Below are positions 34,566 through 44,608 of a DNA stretch of 64,000 nt, in pieces. A program made the position numbers and the translations under genes. The notes under the pieces were generated by a model that searched no databases, had not been told where the DNA came from, and was given only the letters and a program-made list of their open reading frames with translations. Position 1 is the first letter of the stretch. Every line of letters starts with the position of its first letter. The stretch is from Pseudoalteromonas prydzensis (GTDB taxonomy: Bacteria > Pseudomonadota > Gammaproteobacteria > Enterobacterales > Alteromonadaceae), in assembly GCF_001661495.1 (NCBI RefSeq), contig NZ_BDDT01000003.1:186001-250000 (forward strand). Reading direction: 5' to 3'.

Positions 34566-37160
34566 ATGACTGCATCAAAAAAACCTCAAGCACAGTATCT
34601 TAAAGACTACCAAGCTCCACCGTTTGTTATTGACCATGTTGATTTAACTTTTGATCTTTCTCCATTAAATACTAAAGTCACCAGTGTGATGGCCGTTAAA
34701 AAAGCAGTTGCAGATGCGACTGATTTAGCGCTTGATGGGATTGATTTAACGTTAATTTCAATTGCTGTTGATGGCTCAGTTTATAGCGATTATACGTTAG
34801 CTGATGAGCAGCTGATCATCCATAATTTACCAGCTCACTGCCAAGTCACTATCGTGAATGAAATTGCGCCAAAAACAAATACTTCACTTGAGGGATTATA
34901 TTTATCTGGCGGTGCATATTGTACACAATGTGAGGCACAAGGTTTTAGAAAAATAACTTATTACCTTGACCGCCCAGACGTACTTGCCAGTTTTGATGTG
35001 ACTATTATTGCTGACGAGCAATTTACTCATTTATTATCAAATGGTAATAAATTAGCGCAAGGTAAATTAGACAATGGGCGTCATTTTGCTAAATGGCAAG
35101 ATCCATTTAAAAAGCCAAGTTATTTATTTGCTTTAGTTGCAGGGGATTTTGATGTACTTGAAGATAGCTTTGTAACAAAAAGTGGTCGCAATATTGAATT
35201 AGCCTTATTTGTTGATAAAGGCAATTTACCGAAAACCCCTCACGCCATGGCATCACTTAAAAAATCAATGCAGTGGGATGAGCAGCGTTTTGATCTTGAG
35301 TATGATTTAGATATTTACATGATAGTTGCTGTGGATTTTTTCAATATGGGCGCGATGGAAAATAAAGGGCTAAATATCTTTAATTCTAAATGCGTTTTAG
35401 CGAATCAAGAGACCGCAACAGATAAAGATTATCACACTATAGAGTCAATCGTTGGCCATGAATATTTTCATAACTGGACAGGAAACCGAGTGACCTGTCG
35501 TGATTGGTTTCAACTGTCGTTAAAAGAAGGCTTAACGGTTTTTCGCGATCAAGAGTTTAGCAGTGATTTAGGTTCCCGTGCCCTTAATCGTATTGATGCG
35601 GTTAAAGTAATGCGTACTCATCAATTTAGTGAAGACGCAGGCCCGATGGCGCACCCAATTCGTCCAGAGCAAGTGATAGAGATGAATAACTTCTATACAG
35701 TGACTGTCTATGACAAAGGTGCTGAAGTGATTCGTATGATGCACACGCTATTGGGGGAAGATAAATTTCAACAAGGTATGACCCTTTATTTTCAGCGTCA
35801 TGATGGACAAGCAGTTACCTGCGATGATTTTGTTGCAGCTATGAATGATGCCTCTGGTATTGATTTAACGCAATTTAAGCGCTGGTACAGCCAAGCTGGG
35901 ACACCACGTTTAATTGTTGAGCAAAATTATGATGCTCAGCAGGGCGTTTTTTCACTCAACATAGAGCAGCTTGCACCAGTCAATCAACCTGATAATGTGC
36001 CTTTACACATCCCATTTGCTATTGAGCTGCTTGATGCGCAAGGACGCTCTGTGCCATTGAGTTTTGCAGGCAACCGTGTTGACCATGTGCTTAATGTGAC
36101 CAACAAACAGCAACGTTTTAGTTTTGATGGCTTAACAGAAAGACCCGTTGCCGTATTGTTAGAAGATTTCTCAGCGCCATGCATTGTCAAACAACAAACC
36201 ACAGAGGCTGATTTATTACATATAATGCGTTTTGCGCGCAGCGATTTTTCACGTTGGGATGCCCAGCAGCAGTTATTCATTAGCGCTGTTAAAACTGCGA
36301 TTGAAAACCCTGCTAACAACCAGCTCGATGACAAGATTATCAATGCGCTGCGCAGTTTACTAATTGAAAGAGAAGGTGATTTAGCACTTATTTCAGAGTT
36401 GTTAAAATTACCAAGCTTTGACACATTGGCTGCCGAATTTGCAGTGATCCCAGTGGATGAGATTGTGGCTGTCACTCAGCAGTTTGAACTACAAATTGCT
36501 GAGCAACTGCAGGGCGAATTCACGGCTTGTTACCAAAGTTTAATCGATGATGGCTCTGTTAGTGCTGATGCTGTCGCAGTGCGGGCATTAAAGGGTCTGT
36601 GTTTACACTATTTAGCAAAAGCCGATGAACTGGATAATAATCAATTATTGGTCAGTGCCGCAAATTCTCACAATATGACGAACGCTTTAGCGGCACTTAG
36701 TGCCGTTGTCAAAGCTGATAGTCCATTGGCTATTGAGTTATTAAGTCAATTTGACAGTCAATGGCGCCATGATGTGCTGGTGATGGATAAATGGTTTGCA
36801 TTACAAGCAATGCAAGGGGGCGAAAACGCCATCGATAATATCAAAAAATTATATGAACACCCTTGTTTTGACTTTTCAAACCCAAACCGAGTTAGGGCGT
36901 TAGTCGGTAGTTTTAGCCATTTTAATACCGCACAGTTTCATAGTAAAAACGGTGCAGGTTATCAGCTGTTAGGTGATTTATTGGTCAAGTTAAACGCCAT
37001 TAATCCACAAAATGCGTCTCGTATGCTTACGCCGTTTATGTCATGGCGTCGTTATGATGAAGTACGTTCAGCGGCAATGAAAGCTCAGTTGCAACGCCTT
37101 GCAGAGCTGGATAACTTGAGCGATGATTTATTTGAAAAAGTGGATAAAGCATTACAATAA
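34566..37160 (+). CDS. pepN: Aminopeptidase N (M1 family)
   Basis: ATG 34566 follows GGAG; the longer frame from 34527 starts inside the hairpin and is rejected. The 864-residue enzyme (E. coli 870) removes N-terminal residues from cytosolic peptides. GAMEN at 262-266 binds the free amino group; His298, Glu299 and His302 in HEYFH with Glu321 form the zinc site, one residue offset from E. coli. The C-terminal helical domain (about 550-864) is complete. The DUF2835 gene follows after three bases. Confidence 0.97.
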   Translation: MTASKKPQAQYLKDYQAPPFVIDHVDLTFDLSPLNTKVTSVMAVKKAVADATDLALDGIDLTLISIAVDGSVYSDYTLADEQLIIHNLPAHCQVTIVNEIAPKTNTSLEGLYLSGGAYCTQCEAQGFRKITYYLDRPDVLASFDVTIIADEQFTHLLSNGNKLAQGKLDNGRHFAKWQDPFKKPSYLFALVAGDFDVLEDSFVTKSGRNIELALFVDKGNLPKTPHAMASLKKSMQWDEQRFDLEYDLDIYMIVAVDFFNMGAMENKGLNIFNSKCVLANQETATDKDYHTIESIVGHEYFHNWTGNRVTCRDWFQLSLKEGLTVFRDQEFSSDLGSRALNRIDAVKVMRTHQFSEDAGPMAHPIRPEQVIEMNNFYTVTVYDKGAEVIRMMHTLLGEDKFQQGMTLYFQRHDGQAVTCDDFVAAMNDASGIDLTQFKRWYSQAGTPRLIVEQNYDAQQGVFSLNIEQLAPVNQPDNVPLHIPFAIELLDAQGRSVPLSFAGNRVDHVLNVTNKQQRFSFDGLTERPVAVLLEDFSAPCIVKQQTTEADLLHIMRFARSDFSRWDAQQQLFISAVKTAIENPANNQLDDKIINALRSLLIEREGDLALISELLKLPSFDTLAAEFAVIPVDEIVAVTQQFELQIAEQLQGEFTACYQSLIDDGSVSADAVAVRALKGLCLHYLAKADELDNNQLLVSAANSHNMTNALAALSAVVKADSPLAIELLSQFDSQWRHDVLVMDKWFALQAMQGGENAIDNIKKLYEHPCFDFSNPNRVRALVGSFSHFNTAQFHSKNGAGYQLLGDLLVKLNAINPQNASRMLTPFMSWRRYDEVRSAAMKAQLQRLAELDNLSDDLFEKVDKALQ

Positions 37161-37163
37161 ATC

Positions 37164-37385
37164 ATGGTTGAATATTATTTTCTACTTAATCTTACCTACA
37201 AACAGTGTATGGATTATTACGAAGGTAAATACACTTCGGTACAAGTAACGGAAGATGGCGGCAAAAAAGTACGTTTTGCCGCAAGTCATTTACGTCCTTT
37301 TATTTCTTCTTTAGGAGTGAGAGGGCGGTTTCGACTTTTGCTTACCCCTGAGCATAAATTCTTAAGTTTGGAACAAGTCGCCTAA
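37164..37385 (+). CDS. DUF2835 family protein
   Basis: The 73-residue protein has the DUF2835 pattern: YYFLLNLTYKQCMDYYEGKYTSVQV, then RFAASHLRPFIS, then GRFRLLL and a final SLEQV. The family is common next to pepN in gammaproteobacteria and has no known function. It starts three bases after the pepN stop and must be cotranscribed with it. Confidence 0.9.
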   Translation: MVEYYFLLNLTYKQCMDYYEGKYTSVQVTEDGGKKVRFAASHLRPFISSLGVRGRFRLLLTPEHKFLSLEQVA

Positions 37386-37466
37386 AATAATTTTTAAAAT
37401 AAATACTTATATTATTGTTTTTTTGTTAATTCAATTTGTCCTATTGTTAATTTACGTGTATAAATT

Positions 37467-37487
37467 ATCTGGTAGGACGTCTTACCA
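37467..37487. promoter_or_regulatory. 18-bp dyad upstream of the DUF1302 gene
   Basis: TGGTAGGACGTCTTACCA (37470-37487) is palindromic except for one pair, as expected for a dimeric regulator. The overlapping ATCTGGTAGGACGTCTT (37467-37483) also resembles the FadR consensus and the site at 3423. It lies about 145 bases before the ATG. Confidence 0.5.
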
Positions 37488-37630
37488 TTACGTAAACGCC
37501 AACTAAACTGAAAAATTATGACGGATTGAACGCGTTCTATTTGTAATTTCTTTATTTCGCTTCTATCGTTACGACTACACTAAAAACAATAACTTGATCA
37601 CAAAATTACCCGCGACAGGGGGAACACACA

Positions 37631-39733
37631 ATGATAAGAAGATCGCTTTTTGTTAAAAACAAAATATTTTTAGGCCTAGCTGCTGCAACATTAGGTCTAT
37701 CAACGGGTGTAACACAGGCTGCTAACTTTGAAGTTGGTGACTTTGATGTCACGTTTGATTCAAACTTTTCTTATGGTCAAAGTATTCGCGTAGAAGACCG
37801 CGACTTTTCTTTGATTGGTAAAAGTAATAACCCCGCTTTTAACTGGACTGGCTATGATCCATCGTTAAACCCAATCTATACAGCGCAAGACGTGTGGGCA
37901 CAACCCGGTGCATACTCAAATAATGGCGATGCAGGGGATTTAAATTTTGATAGTGGTGAATCGTTTTCGAAACTATTAAAAGGCACACACGATTTATCTA
38001 TCAATAAAGATAACTACGGTTTGTTTACTCGCTTTATGTATTTTTATGATTTTGAGTTAATGGATGGCGATCGTGCTTACGTTAACCCAGTATCAGGCGG
38101 TGGGGTTGATCCATGTGATGATCCGGATACTAAAAAGCAAGTGTGCGCTGATATCCGCTTACTTGACGCCTTTGTTTGGGCTGATTTTGATTTAAACGAT
38201 GGTAAGAATCCGTTATCAGTGCGTTTAGGTCAACAAGTGGTGAACTGGGGTGAAAGTACCCTTATTTCCCATGGTATAAATGTTAACCCAGTTGATATAG
38301 ACCGATTAAAAGCCCCTGGAGCAGAGTTAAAAGAAGCTTTTATTCCTGTAGGTATGCTATGGGCATCATTAGGGATCACTGACAACATCAATCTTGAAGC
38401 GTTTTATCAGTATGATTGGCATGAAACACGCCTACCGGCAGCAGGTAGTTATTTTTCAACCAATGACTTTGCATCTGAAAACGGTTATCAACAAAATATT
38501 CAGCTAGGTTTTACCTCAAACCCTGATATTGATTTGGAATTTTTAACGCAAAGCTTAAACAATCTACAAGCTACATTCGGCGCAGCGGCAGCCGCACAAG
38601 GTATTGATCCAACTAGTGCAGAAGGGCAAGCATTACTTGCCAATATGTATTTAGCTTATCCAACCAAAGTTGCACTTAAAGGTAAAGGAAGTGCAGGTAA
38701 GACTGAGCCTAAAAATGGCGGCCAATACGGTTTACGTTTTGGGATGTTTTTACCCGAATTAAATGATACTGAAGTGGCGTTATACCACATTAATTATCAT
38801 AGCCGTCGCCCGCTAATTTCTGGTCAAGTTTCTAACTTTACTTCTGAGGCGATTGCAGAAGATTTGGCTATGATCCTCTCGCCGGATACACAGATCACCG
38901 AAGATAATGTCACTCAACTAAACGCATTTACGCAAGGTAAGTTAGTCTACCCTGAAGATATTAAGTTATATGGCGTTAGTTTTAACACTTCAATCGGTGA
39001 GACTGCGTTTGCTGGTGAATTTGCATTTCGTGAAGATGAGCCGCTGCAAATTGATGACGTTGAATTACTTTATGCAGGTATGCCAGAGCAGTTAGCTGTT
39101 GCAGGTATTCGCCCTGATTTTGCGGGTATTTCACAAATGAGTAAGGGCGATGCAATCAGCGTTGTAGGTCCAGGTGAAACTGCACAAGGTTATATTGAAC
39201 GTAATACTGCACAGCTACAATTTACTGCGACACATTTATTTGGCCCCTCTCTTGGTGCTGATAGCTGGGCTGTGGTCGGTGAAGTAGGCGGTGTACGGAT
39301 CAATGATTTACCGGAATACGATGAATTACGCTTAAATGTCTCGGGTACTGGTCGCAGTGGTGTTATTACAGGTCCTGGTACGGATGACTATTCGACGCTT
39401 CACTTAGGGTTATCAAATGGTCCTGAGACCAATCCGTTTCCAACAGCATCGGCATGGGGTTACCGTTTAATTGCCAAAGGTGATTATTTTAACTTCTTTA
39501 AAGGTGTTAACTTCTCACCGCGATTTGTTTTTTCTCACGATGTTAATGGTATTACACCGGATCCTATGTTCTTGTTTATTGAAGATCGTAAGTCATTAGG
39601 TGTAACAGCAAACTTTAACTATCAAAACGCGTGGTCGTTTGACTTCAGTTACAACTCATTCTGGGGTGGTGGTCAAACGAATACATTCTCTGATCGCGAT
39701 TTTGTTTCTTTTAATATTAAATATTCAATTTAA
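37631..39733 (+). CDS. DUF1302 outer-membrane beta-barrel protein
   Basis: The 700-residue protein has a signal peptide (cleavage likely after TQAA, about residue 31) and the DUF1302 pattern: FDVTFDSNFSYGQSIRV near the start, RLGQQVVNWGEST near 197, NINLEAFYQYDWHETRLPA, and alternating aromatic strands ending in FVSFNIKYSI, with the C-terminal residue typical of barrels. Members lie next to DUF1329 genes, as here, and are thought to be outer-membrane channels for hydrophobic compounds. The gene begins a four-gene cluster. AGGGGG precedes the ATG. Confidence 0.88.
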   Translation: MIRRSLFVKNKIFLGLAAATLGLSTGVTQAANFEVGDFDVTFDSNFSYGQSIRVEDRDFSLIGKSNNPAFNWTGYDPSLNPIYTAQDVWAQPGAYSNNGDAGDLNFDSGESFSKLLKGTHDLSINKDNYGLFTRFMYFYDFELMDGDRAYVNPVSGGGVDPCDDPDTKKQVCADIRLLDAFVWADFDLNDGKNPLSVRLGQQVVNWGESTLISHGINVNPVDIDRLKAPGAELKEAFIPVGMLWASLGITDNINLEAFYQYDWHETRLPAAGSYFSTNDFASENGYQQNIQLGFTSNPDIDLEFLTQSLNNLQATFGAAAAAQGIDPTSAEGQALLANMYLAYPTKVALKGKGSAGKTEPKNGGQYGLRFGMFLPELNDTEVALYHINYHSRRPLISGQVSNFTSEAIAEDLAMILSPDTQITEDNVTQLNAFTQGKLVYPEDIKLYGVSFNTSIGETAFAGEFAFREDEPLQIDDVELLYAGMPEQLAVAGIRPDFAGISQMSKGDAISVVGPGETAQGYIERNTAQLQFTATHLFGPSLGADSWAVVGEVGGVRINDLPEYDELRLNVSGTGRSGVITGPGTDDYSTLHLGLSNGPETNPFPTASAWGYRLIAKGDYFNFFKGVNFSPRFVFSHDVNGITPDPMFLFIEDRKSLGVTANFNYQNAWSFDFSYNSFWGGGQTNTFSDRDFVSFNIKYSI

Positions 39734-39743
39734 GGGTATCATC

Positions 39744-41108
39744 ATGATAAAAAAACCTACCCTCATTGCACTGACGCTATGTAGTTTATTCTCTACAACC
39801 GCGGTAGTTGCTAAAATGACCAGTGAAGAAGTGGCACGGTTAGGCGCAGATTTAACGCCTGTAGGTGCTGAAAAAGCAGCCAATGCTGATGGATCAATTC
39901 CAGCATGGACTGGCGGTATTAAAACACCGCCAGCAGGCTATTCGCCGGGTATGCATCATCCTGACCCATATGGCAGTGATAAAGTGCTTTTCACCATTGA
40001 TAAATCAAATGTTGAAAAATACAAAGCAAACTTGAGCCCTGGCCAAGTTGCGCTGTTTGAAGCGTACCCTGACACGTTTAAAATGAACATCTATACCACT
40101 CATCGTAGTGCTTCAAATCCGCAGTTTGTTTATGATGCAACTCAACAATACGCGCCTACAGCTGAACTCATTGAAGAGGGCAATGGCATCAAAAATACCG
40201 CTATTGGTATTCCGTTCCCAATTCCTAAAACTGGCTTAGAAGCGATTTGGAACCACTTACTGCGGTATCGTGGATTGTCTATTCAGCGTTTTGGCGGTCA
40301 AGCGGCACCTACTGCATCTGGCTCATACAACATGGTTGGCTTTGATGAGCAATTATTAGTGAAGTACTCAGATCCAAAGGCAACGCCAGCAGAGCTGCAA
40401 GAATCTAATATTTTGTTTAAATTTAAACAAAAAGTAACAGAGCCAGCACGTTTAGCTGGGACTGCATTACTTGTCCATGAAACCATGGATCAAATTTTAA
40501 CACCTCGCCAAGCATGGACTTACAATACAGGGCAACGTCGTGTTCGTCGTGCGCCAAATGTAGCGTATGATGCACCAGGAACGGCGGCTGATAGTCTACG
40601 TACTACAGATGATTTTGACATGTTTAATGGTTCACCAAATCGTTACACTTGGACGTTAAAAGGCAAACAAGAGCTTTATATTCCATATAACAGCTACAAA
40701 CTGCATAGCGACAAGCTTCAGTATGATGATATTTTGTTGGCTGGACATATCAACCCTGAACATGTGCGCTATGAAAAGCACCGTGTTTGGGTGGTGGAAG
40801 CTAATCTTAAAGGCGATACACGCCACATCTATAAAAAACGCGTGTTTTATATAGATGAAGATAGCTGGCAAGTTCAAGTAACCGATATTTATGATAATCG
40901 TGATCAAATGTACCGTGTCGCTATGGCGCATACAATTAACTATTATGATGCGCTGACGAACTGGAGCACGCTTGATGTGTACCATGATTTGAACTCACGT
41001 CGTTATCTTGCTATTGGTTTAGATAACCAAGAGAAAATGTACGATTTCTCACAATCGTTTAACGATAATGAATTTACCTCAAGCGCACTGCGCCGCGAAG
41101 GTCGTTAA
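39744..41108 (+). CDS. DUF1329 periplasmic protein
   Basis: I start at ATG 39744 (MIKKPTLIALTLC), preceded by AAGGGT, ten bases after the DUF1302 stop; the frame from 39639 runs inside that gene. The 454-residue product has a signal peptide (to about residue 22) and the DUF1329 hallmarks ADLTPVGAEKAANADGSIPAWTGG near the N-terminus and YKKRVFYIDEDSWQV, with many Tyr and Trp. The family has a LolA/LolB-like lipid-binding fold, as I recall. It should carry hydrophobic cargo between membranes together with the neighbouring genes. A strong terminator follows. Confidence 0.9.
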   Translation: MIKKPTLIALTLCSLFSTTAVVAKMTSEEVARLGADLTPVGAEKAANADGSIPAWTGGIKTPPAGYSPGMHHPDPYGSDKVLFTIDKSNVEKYKANLSPGQVALFEAYPDTFKMNIYTTHRSASNPQFVYDATQQYAPTAELIEEGNGIKNTAIGIPFPIPKTGLEAIWNHLLRYRGLSIQRFGGQAAPTASGSYNMVGFDEQLLVKYSDPKATPAELQESNILFKFKQKVTEPARLAGTALLVHETMDQILTPRQAWTYNTGQRRVRRAPNVAYDAPGTAADSLRTTDDFDMFNGSPNRYTWTLKGKQELYIPYNSYKLHSDKLQYDDILLAGHINPEHVRYEKHRVWVVEANLKGDTRHIYKKRVFYIDEDSWQVQVTDIYDNRDQMYRVAMAHTINYYDALTNWSTLDVYHDLNSRRYLAIGLDNQEKMYDFSQSFNDNEFTSSALRREGR

Positions 41109-41115
41109 TATACTC

Positions 41116-41145
41116 AAGCACCTGGCATGAACCAGGTGCTTTTTT
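41116..41145 (+). terminator. Terminator after the DUF1329 gene
   Basis: AAGCACCTGG pairs with CCAGGTGCTT around CATGAA, followed by TTTT. It splits the cluster into two transcripts. Confidence 0.9.
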
Positions 41146-41240
41146 GTTCCAAATCGCGTTTGTCACTCTGACACGTACTGGGTCCCCCCAATTGCTCGTT
41201 ATATACCGACAAACACACTCTTTCAAGGCGATTTAAATAT

Positions 41241-42242
41241 ATGAAGTACATGCTCTATGCAGGCCTTGCGGTTGCTGCAAGCCTTTCAACTCAATCAATA
41301 GCGTCTGAACCACTTGCGGCTATTACTGCAATAAAAGCAGATAAAACGCTGTTAACTGATATTGAGTACACAGGAAAGCAATTGGTCGCTGTAGGGAAGC
41401 ACGGCACTGTTATTACAAGTGTTGATGCAAAAGACTGGCAACAAGCAAGTGTGCCAACCCAGGTATTATTAACTGCGGTTACGTTTAATGGCAGTGAGCG
41501 TGGTTGGGCGTGTGGCCATGATGCAACTATCATCAACACGACAGACGGTGGTGCTAACTGGCAATTACAACAAGTAAACACACAACTAGATAAACCTTGT
41601 TTAGATATTTTATTTACCACTGAGCAACACGGCTTTGCCGTTGGCGCTTATGGTATGTTTTATGAAACCACAGATGGTGGAGAAAACTGGCAAAAACGTT
41701 TTCTAGATTCATTATTATTTACAGAAGATCAAGAATACTTAAATGACTTAAAAGGCTCTGATCCAGATGCCTATGAAGCTGAAACAGCCTCAATACTGCC
41801 GCATTTTAATCGCATAGTTGCAACCGGCAACAAACTTATGCTGGTTGGTGAAATGGGCTTACTTGCTCACAGTACTGATGACGGTAAAACCTGGCAACGC
41901 GATGAAGAAATTTATATGGGGTCTTTTTTTGCTTATGCCAGTGACGAACGTGGCGAGGAAATTGTAGCGGGATTACGCGGCAATATTTTTAGCCGTCATC
42001 CAGACGGACAGTGGCAACAAATAGATAATAATAAAACAGCCACCGTAAACAGTATCATTAAAGCCGCTGAAAACCATTGGCTGTTGCTTGCCAACAGTGG
42101 GGTCATTTTTCATTACATAAATGACCAATTAACAGTTGAGCAGTTAGCGGATGGTAAAGCAATTTTGGATGCTGTTATTTTCGACAAGCAATTGATTATG
42201 GCTTCAGAAAATGGCATTAAAGTGAAGGGGATGGCTAGATAA
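41241..42242 (+). CDS. YCF48/BNR-repeat exported protein
   Basis: The 333-residue protein has a signal peptide (about 1-22) and several BNR/YCF48-type repeats: HGTVITSVDAKDWQQ, DATIINTTDGGANWQL, GMFYETTDGGENWQKR, LLAHSTDDGKTWQR. These build a beta-propeller like the photosystem II assembly factor, but here the partner is the RND transporter that follows with a one-base overlap (TAATG). Its association with DUF1302, DUF1329 and RND genes is a recurrent arrangement in proteobacteria. A periplasmic scaffold role is inferred. Confidence 0.85.
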   Translation: MKYMLYAGLAVAASLSTQSIASEPLAAITAIKADKTLLTDIEYTGKQLVAVGKHGTVITSVDAKDWQQASVPTQVLLTAVTFNGSERGWACGHDATIINTTDGGANWQLQQVNTQLDKPCLDILFTTEQHGFAVGAYGMFYETTDGGENWQKRFLDSLLFTEDQEYLNDLKGSDPDAYEAETASILPHFNRIVATGNKLMLVGEMGLLAHSTDDGKTWQRDEEIYMGSFFAYASDERGEEIVAGLRGNIFSRHPDGQWQQIDNNKTATVNSIIKAAENHWLLLANSGVIFHYINDQLTVEQLADGKAILDAVIFDKQLIMASENGIKVKGMAR

Positions 42243-44566
42243 TGCATGCGATCGTAGAATTTTTAGAAAAAGTTGTTTTTCGTCATCGCTTACTGATGGT
42301 GATGAGCTTTATTGTTATAACGTGTTTTTTAGGCTTTAAGGCCACTCAAATCCAACTGGATGCGTCATTTAATAAAAATATTCCACTTAATCATGATTAC
42401 ATGAAAGTGTATTTAAAACATGAAAAACAATTTGGTGGCGCAAACAGTATCTTGATCTCGGTGTGTGATGATAGCGGTGATATTTTCAATCCAGAATTTT
42501 TTACGCAATTAAAAGCCGTTCACGACCAACTGTATTTTATACCAGGGGTAAACCGTCCTTTAGTGAATTCTATTTTTGCCCCAAGCGCACGTTTTGTTGA
42601 AGTTGTTGAAGATGGCTTTGCGGGAGGACCAATTATTCCTGCCAATTTTACCGCTGACCAACGAGGTTTGGCTGTGGTCAAAGAAAATATTGAGAAAGCC
42701 AAAGTTGTTGGCCGCATGATAGCGTCAGATTACTCATGTGCAATGGTCACTGCGCAGTTAATGGAAACTGATCCACAAACACAAGAAAAGCTGGATACTT
42801 TAGCGTTTGCAGAAAAGCTAGAAAGTGAGATCAGAGCGCCATTAAGTACGGATAAAGTCAGTATTCATATCATTGGTTTTGCGAAAATGGCTGGTGATAT
42901 TGCCGAAGGCGCGAAAGGCGTTGTGCTATTTTTTGCTATAGCAATTGCCTTTACTTTCGTCATGGTGTGGTTATTTTGTGGCAGTTTGAAGCTCACGATC
43001 TTACCTATTACTTGTTCTATTATCGCTGTGGTCTGGCAGTTGGGGTTATTATCAAGCTTAGGGTTTGGCTTAGATCCAATGTCAATTTTAGTGCCATTTT
43101 TGGTATTTGCTATTGGCGTCAGTCATGGCGTACAAATGATTAATGCAATTGGTAAAAAGGTCGCAGAGCAAGGCAGTGATACTCGCAGCTGTTGTCAAGC
43201 AAGCTTCAGAGCTCTGTTAATTCCAGGTGGGATTGCTTTGTTATCGGATACGGTTGGCTTTTTAACCTTATTAACCATTGATATTGGTATTATTCGTGAG
43301 CTGGCAATTACGGCAAGTTTAGGTGTTGCGGTTATTATCTTCACTAACTTAGTATTATTACCTGTGTGGGCATCTTATATGCGTTTTGACAACACAGTCC
43401 ATATTCAATCAGGCAATAGTAACAAGCCTAATATGCTCGATGCTATGCGTGATTTACTCGTGAAAACCACAGATCCTAAATGGGCTAAAATCATTATAGC
43501 TAGCACCGCAGTGCTATTTGCATTGGGGTATTGGCAAGCCAGCAAAATGCATATTGGTGATTTACATGCTGGTGCGCCGTCATTGCATCAAGATGCGCGT
43601 TATAACCAAGATACGTTTTTAATATCGGACAAGTACACGATTTCATCAGATATTCTGAAAGTGATTGTTGAAGCGTATCCCGCAGCCTGTACTGAGCACG
43701 ATGTAATGGAACGGATAAGTCGTTTTCAATATAAGGTTGAAAACCTTAAAGGGGTTCAGTCAGCTGTGACTTTGAGCTCTGTTGCCCAATCAGTTAATGC
43801 AGGCTATAACGAAGGTAATTTGAAGTGGCAAAGCTTACCACGTAATACGGCAAGTTTAGTGCAATCAACGGCCAGAGTAGAAACCAGCACAGGTTTACTC
43901 AACGGTGACTGCTCAGTGATGCCAGTGATAATCTTTTTAGAAGATCATAAGGCACAAACCATTGAGCATATCATTGCCAGTGTGAAGCAATTTGCCCTTG
44001 AGGAACAAACCGACACACTACAGTTTAAATTGGCATCTGGGCCTGTGGGCGTAATGGCTGCAACCAATGAGTCAGTCTCAGCAGCGCAATTACCCATGAT
44101 GCTCTATGTTTATGGTGCGGTGATCATCTTATGCTTAATTAGCTTTAAGAGCGTTAAAGCAACTATTGCCGTGGTGTTACCTTTGTACATAGTGTCAACC
44201 TTGGCGCAAGCGTTGATGGTACAACTGGAAATTGGTTTGACGGTATCAACCCTGCCAGTGATTGCATTAGGCGTGGGGATTGGTGTTGATTACGGGATTT
44301 ATATTTTGTCATCTATGATGGGGCAATTGAAGCAAGGAGTGGCATTACCAGTGGCGTATCGCAATGCACTTATTGAGCGCGGTAGTGCAGTATTATTTAC
44401 TGGTATTACTTTGGCTATCGGTGTCAGTACCTGGATTTTCTCTGATCTGAAGTTTCAAGTAGACATGGGAATACTGTTAACCTTCATGTTTTTGGTGAAT
44501 ATGCTCGGTGCAGTGTTACTTTTACCAGCAATTGGTAGTTTGCTCTGGACTGACCAGAAAAAATAA
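42242..44566 (+). CDS. RND/MMPL-family transporter
   Basis: The 774-residue inner-membrane protein has two repeats, each with one membrane segment, a large periplasmic domain and then about five segments. The second repeat has VGIGVDYGIYILSS with the Asp-Tyr pair that carries protons in MmpL3 and HpnN. The first repeat has FAIGVSHGVQMINA at the matching place, with Ser-His instead of Asp-Tyr. The family exports or moves lipids, hopanoids and other hydrophobic compounds. It overlaps the BNR-protein gene by one base and is likely coupled to it. Confidence 0.9.
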   Translation: MHAIVEFLEKVVFRHRLLMVMSFIVITCFLGFKATQIQLDASFNKNIPLNHDYMKVYLKHEKQFGGANSILISVCDDSGDIFNPEFFTQLKAVHDQLYFIPGVNRPLVNSIFAPSARFVEVVEDGFAGGPIIPANFTADQRGLAVVKENIEKAKVVGRMIASDYSCAMVTAQLMETDPQTQEKLDTLAFAEKLESEIRAPLSTDKVSIHIIGFAKMAGDIAEGAKGVVLFFAIAIAFTFVMVWLFCGSLKLTILPITCSIIAVVWQLGLLSSLGFGLDPMSILVPFLVFAIGVSHGVQMINAIGKKVAEQGSDTRSCCQASFRALLIPGGIALLSDTVGFLTLLTIDIGIIRELAITASLGVAVIIFTNLVLLPVWASYMRFDNTVHIQSGNSNKPNMLDAMRDLLVKTTDPKWAKIIIASTAVLFALGYWQASKMHIGDLHAGAPSLHQDARYNQDTFLISDKYTISSDILKVIVEAYPAACTEHDVMERISRFQYKVENLKGVQSAVTLSSVAQSVNAGYNEGNLKWQSLPRNTASLVQSTARVETSTGLLNGDCSVMPVIIFLEDHKAQTIEHIIASVKQFALEEQTDTLQFKLASGPVGVMAATNESVSAAQLPMMLYVYGAVIILCLISFKSVKATIAVVLPLYIVSTLAQALMVQLEIGLTVSTLPVIALGVGIGVDYGIYILSSMMGQLKQGVALPVAYRNALIERGSAVLFTGITLAIGVSTWIFSDLKFQVDMGILLTFMFLVNMLGAVLLLPAIGSLLWTDQKK

Positions 44567-44585
44567 TGTGAATAATTTTGCTCCT

Positions 44586-44608
44586 AAATGGCCCGTATGG
44601 GCCATTTA
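44586..44608 (+). terminator. Terminator after the RND gene
   Basis: AAATGGCCC and GGGCCATTT flank GTAT. The T-run is short, so this may be a weak terminator. Confidence 0.6.

Noticed and set aside
35984..36475. 163-codon minus-strand frame over pepN
   Set aside because: Antisense to a conserved enzyme, serine-rich composition typical of shadow frames, no ribosome-binding site.
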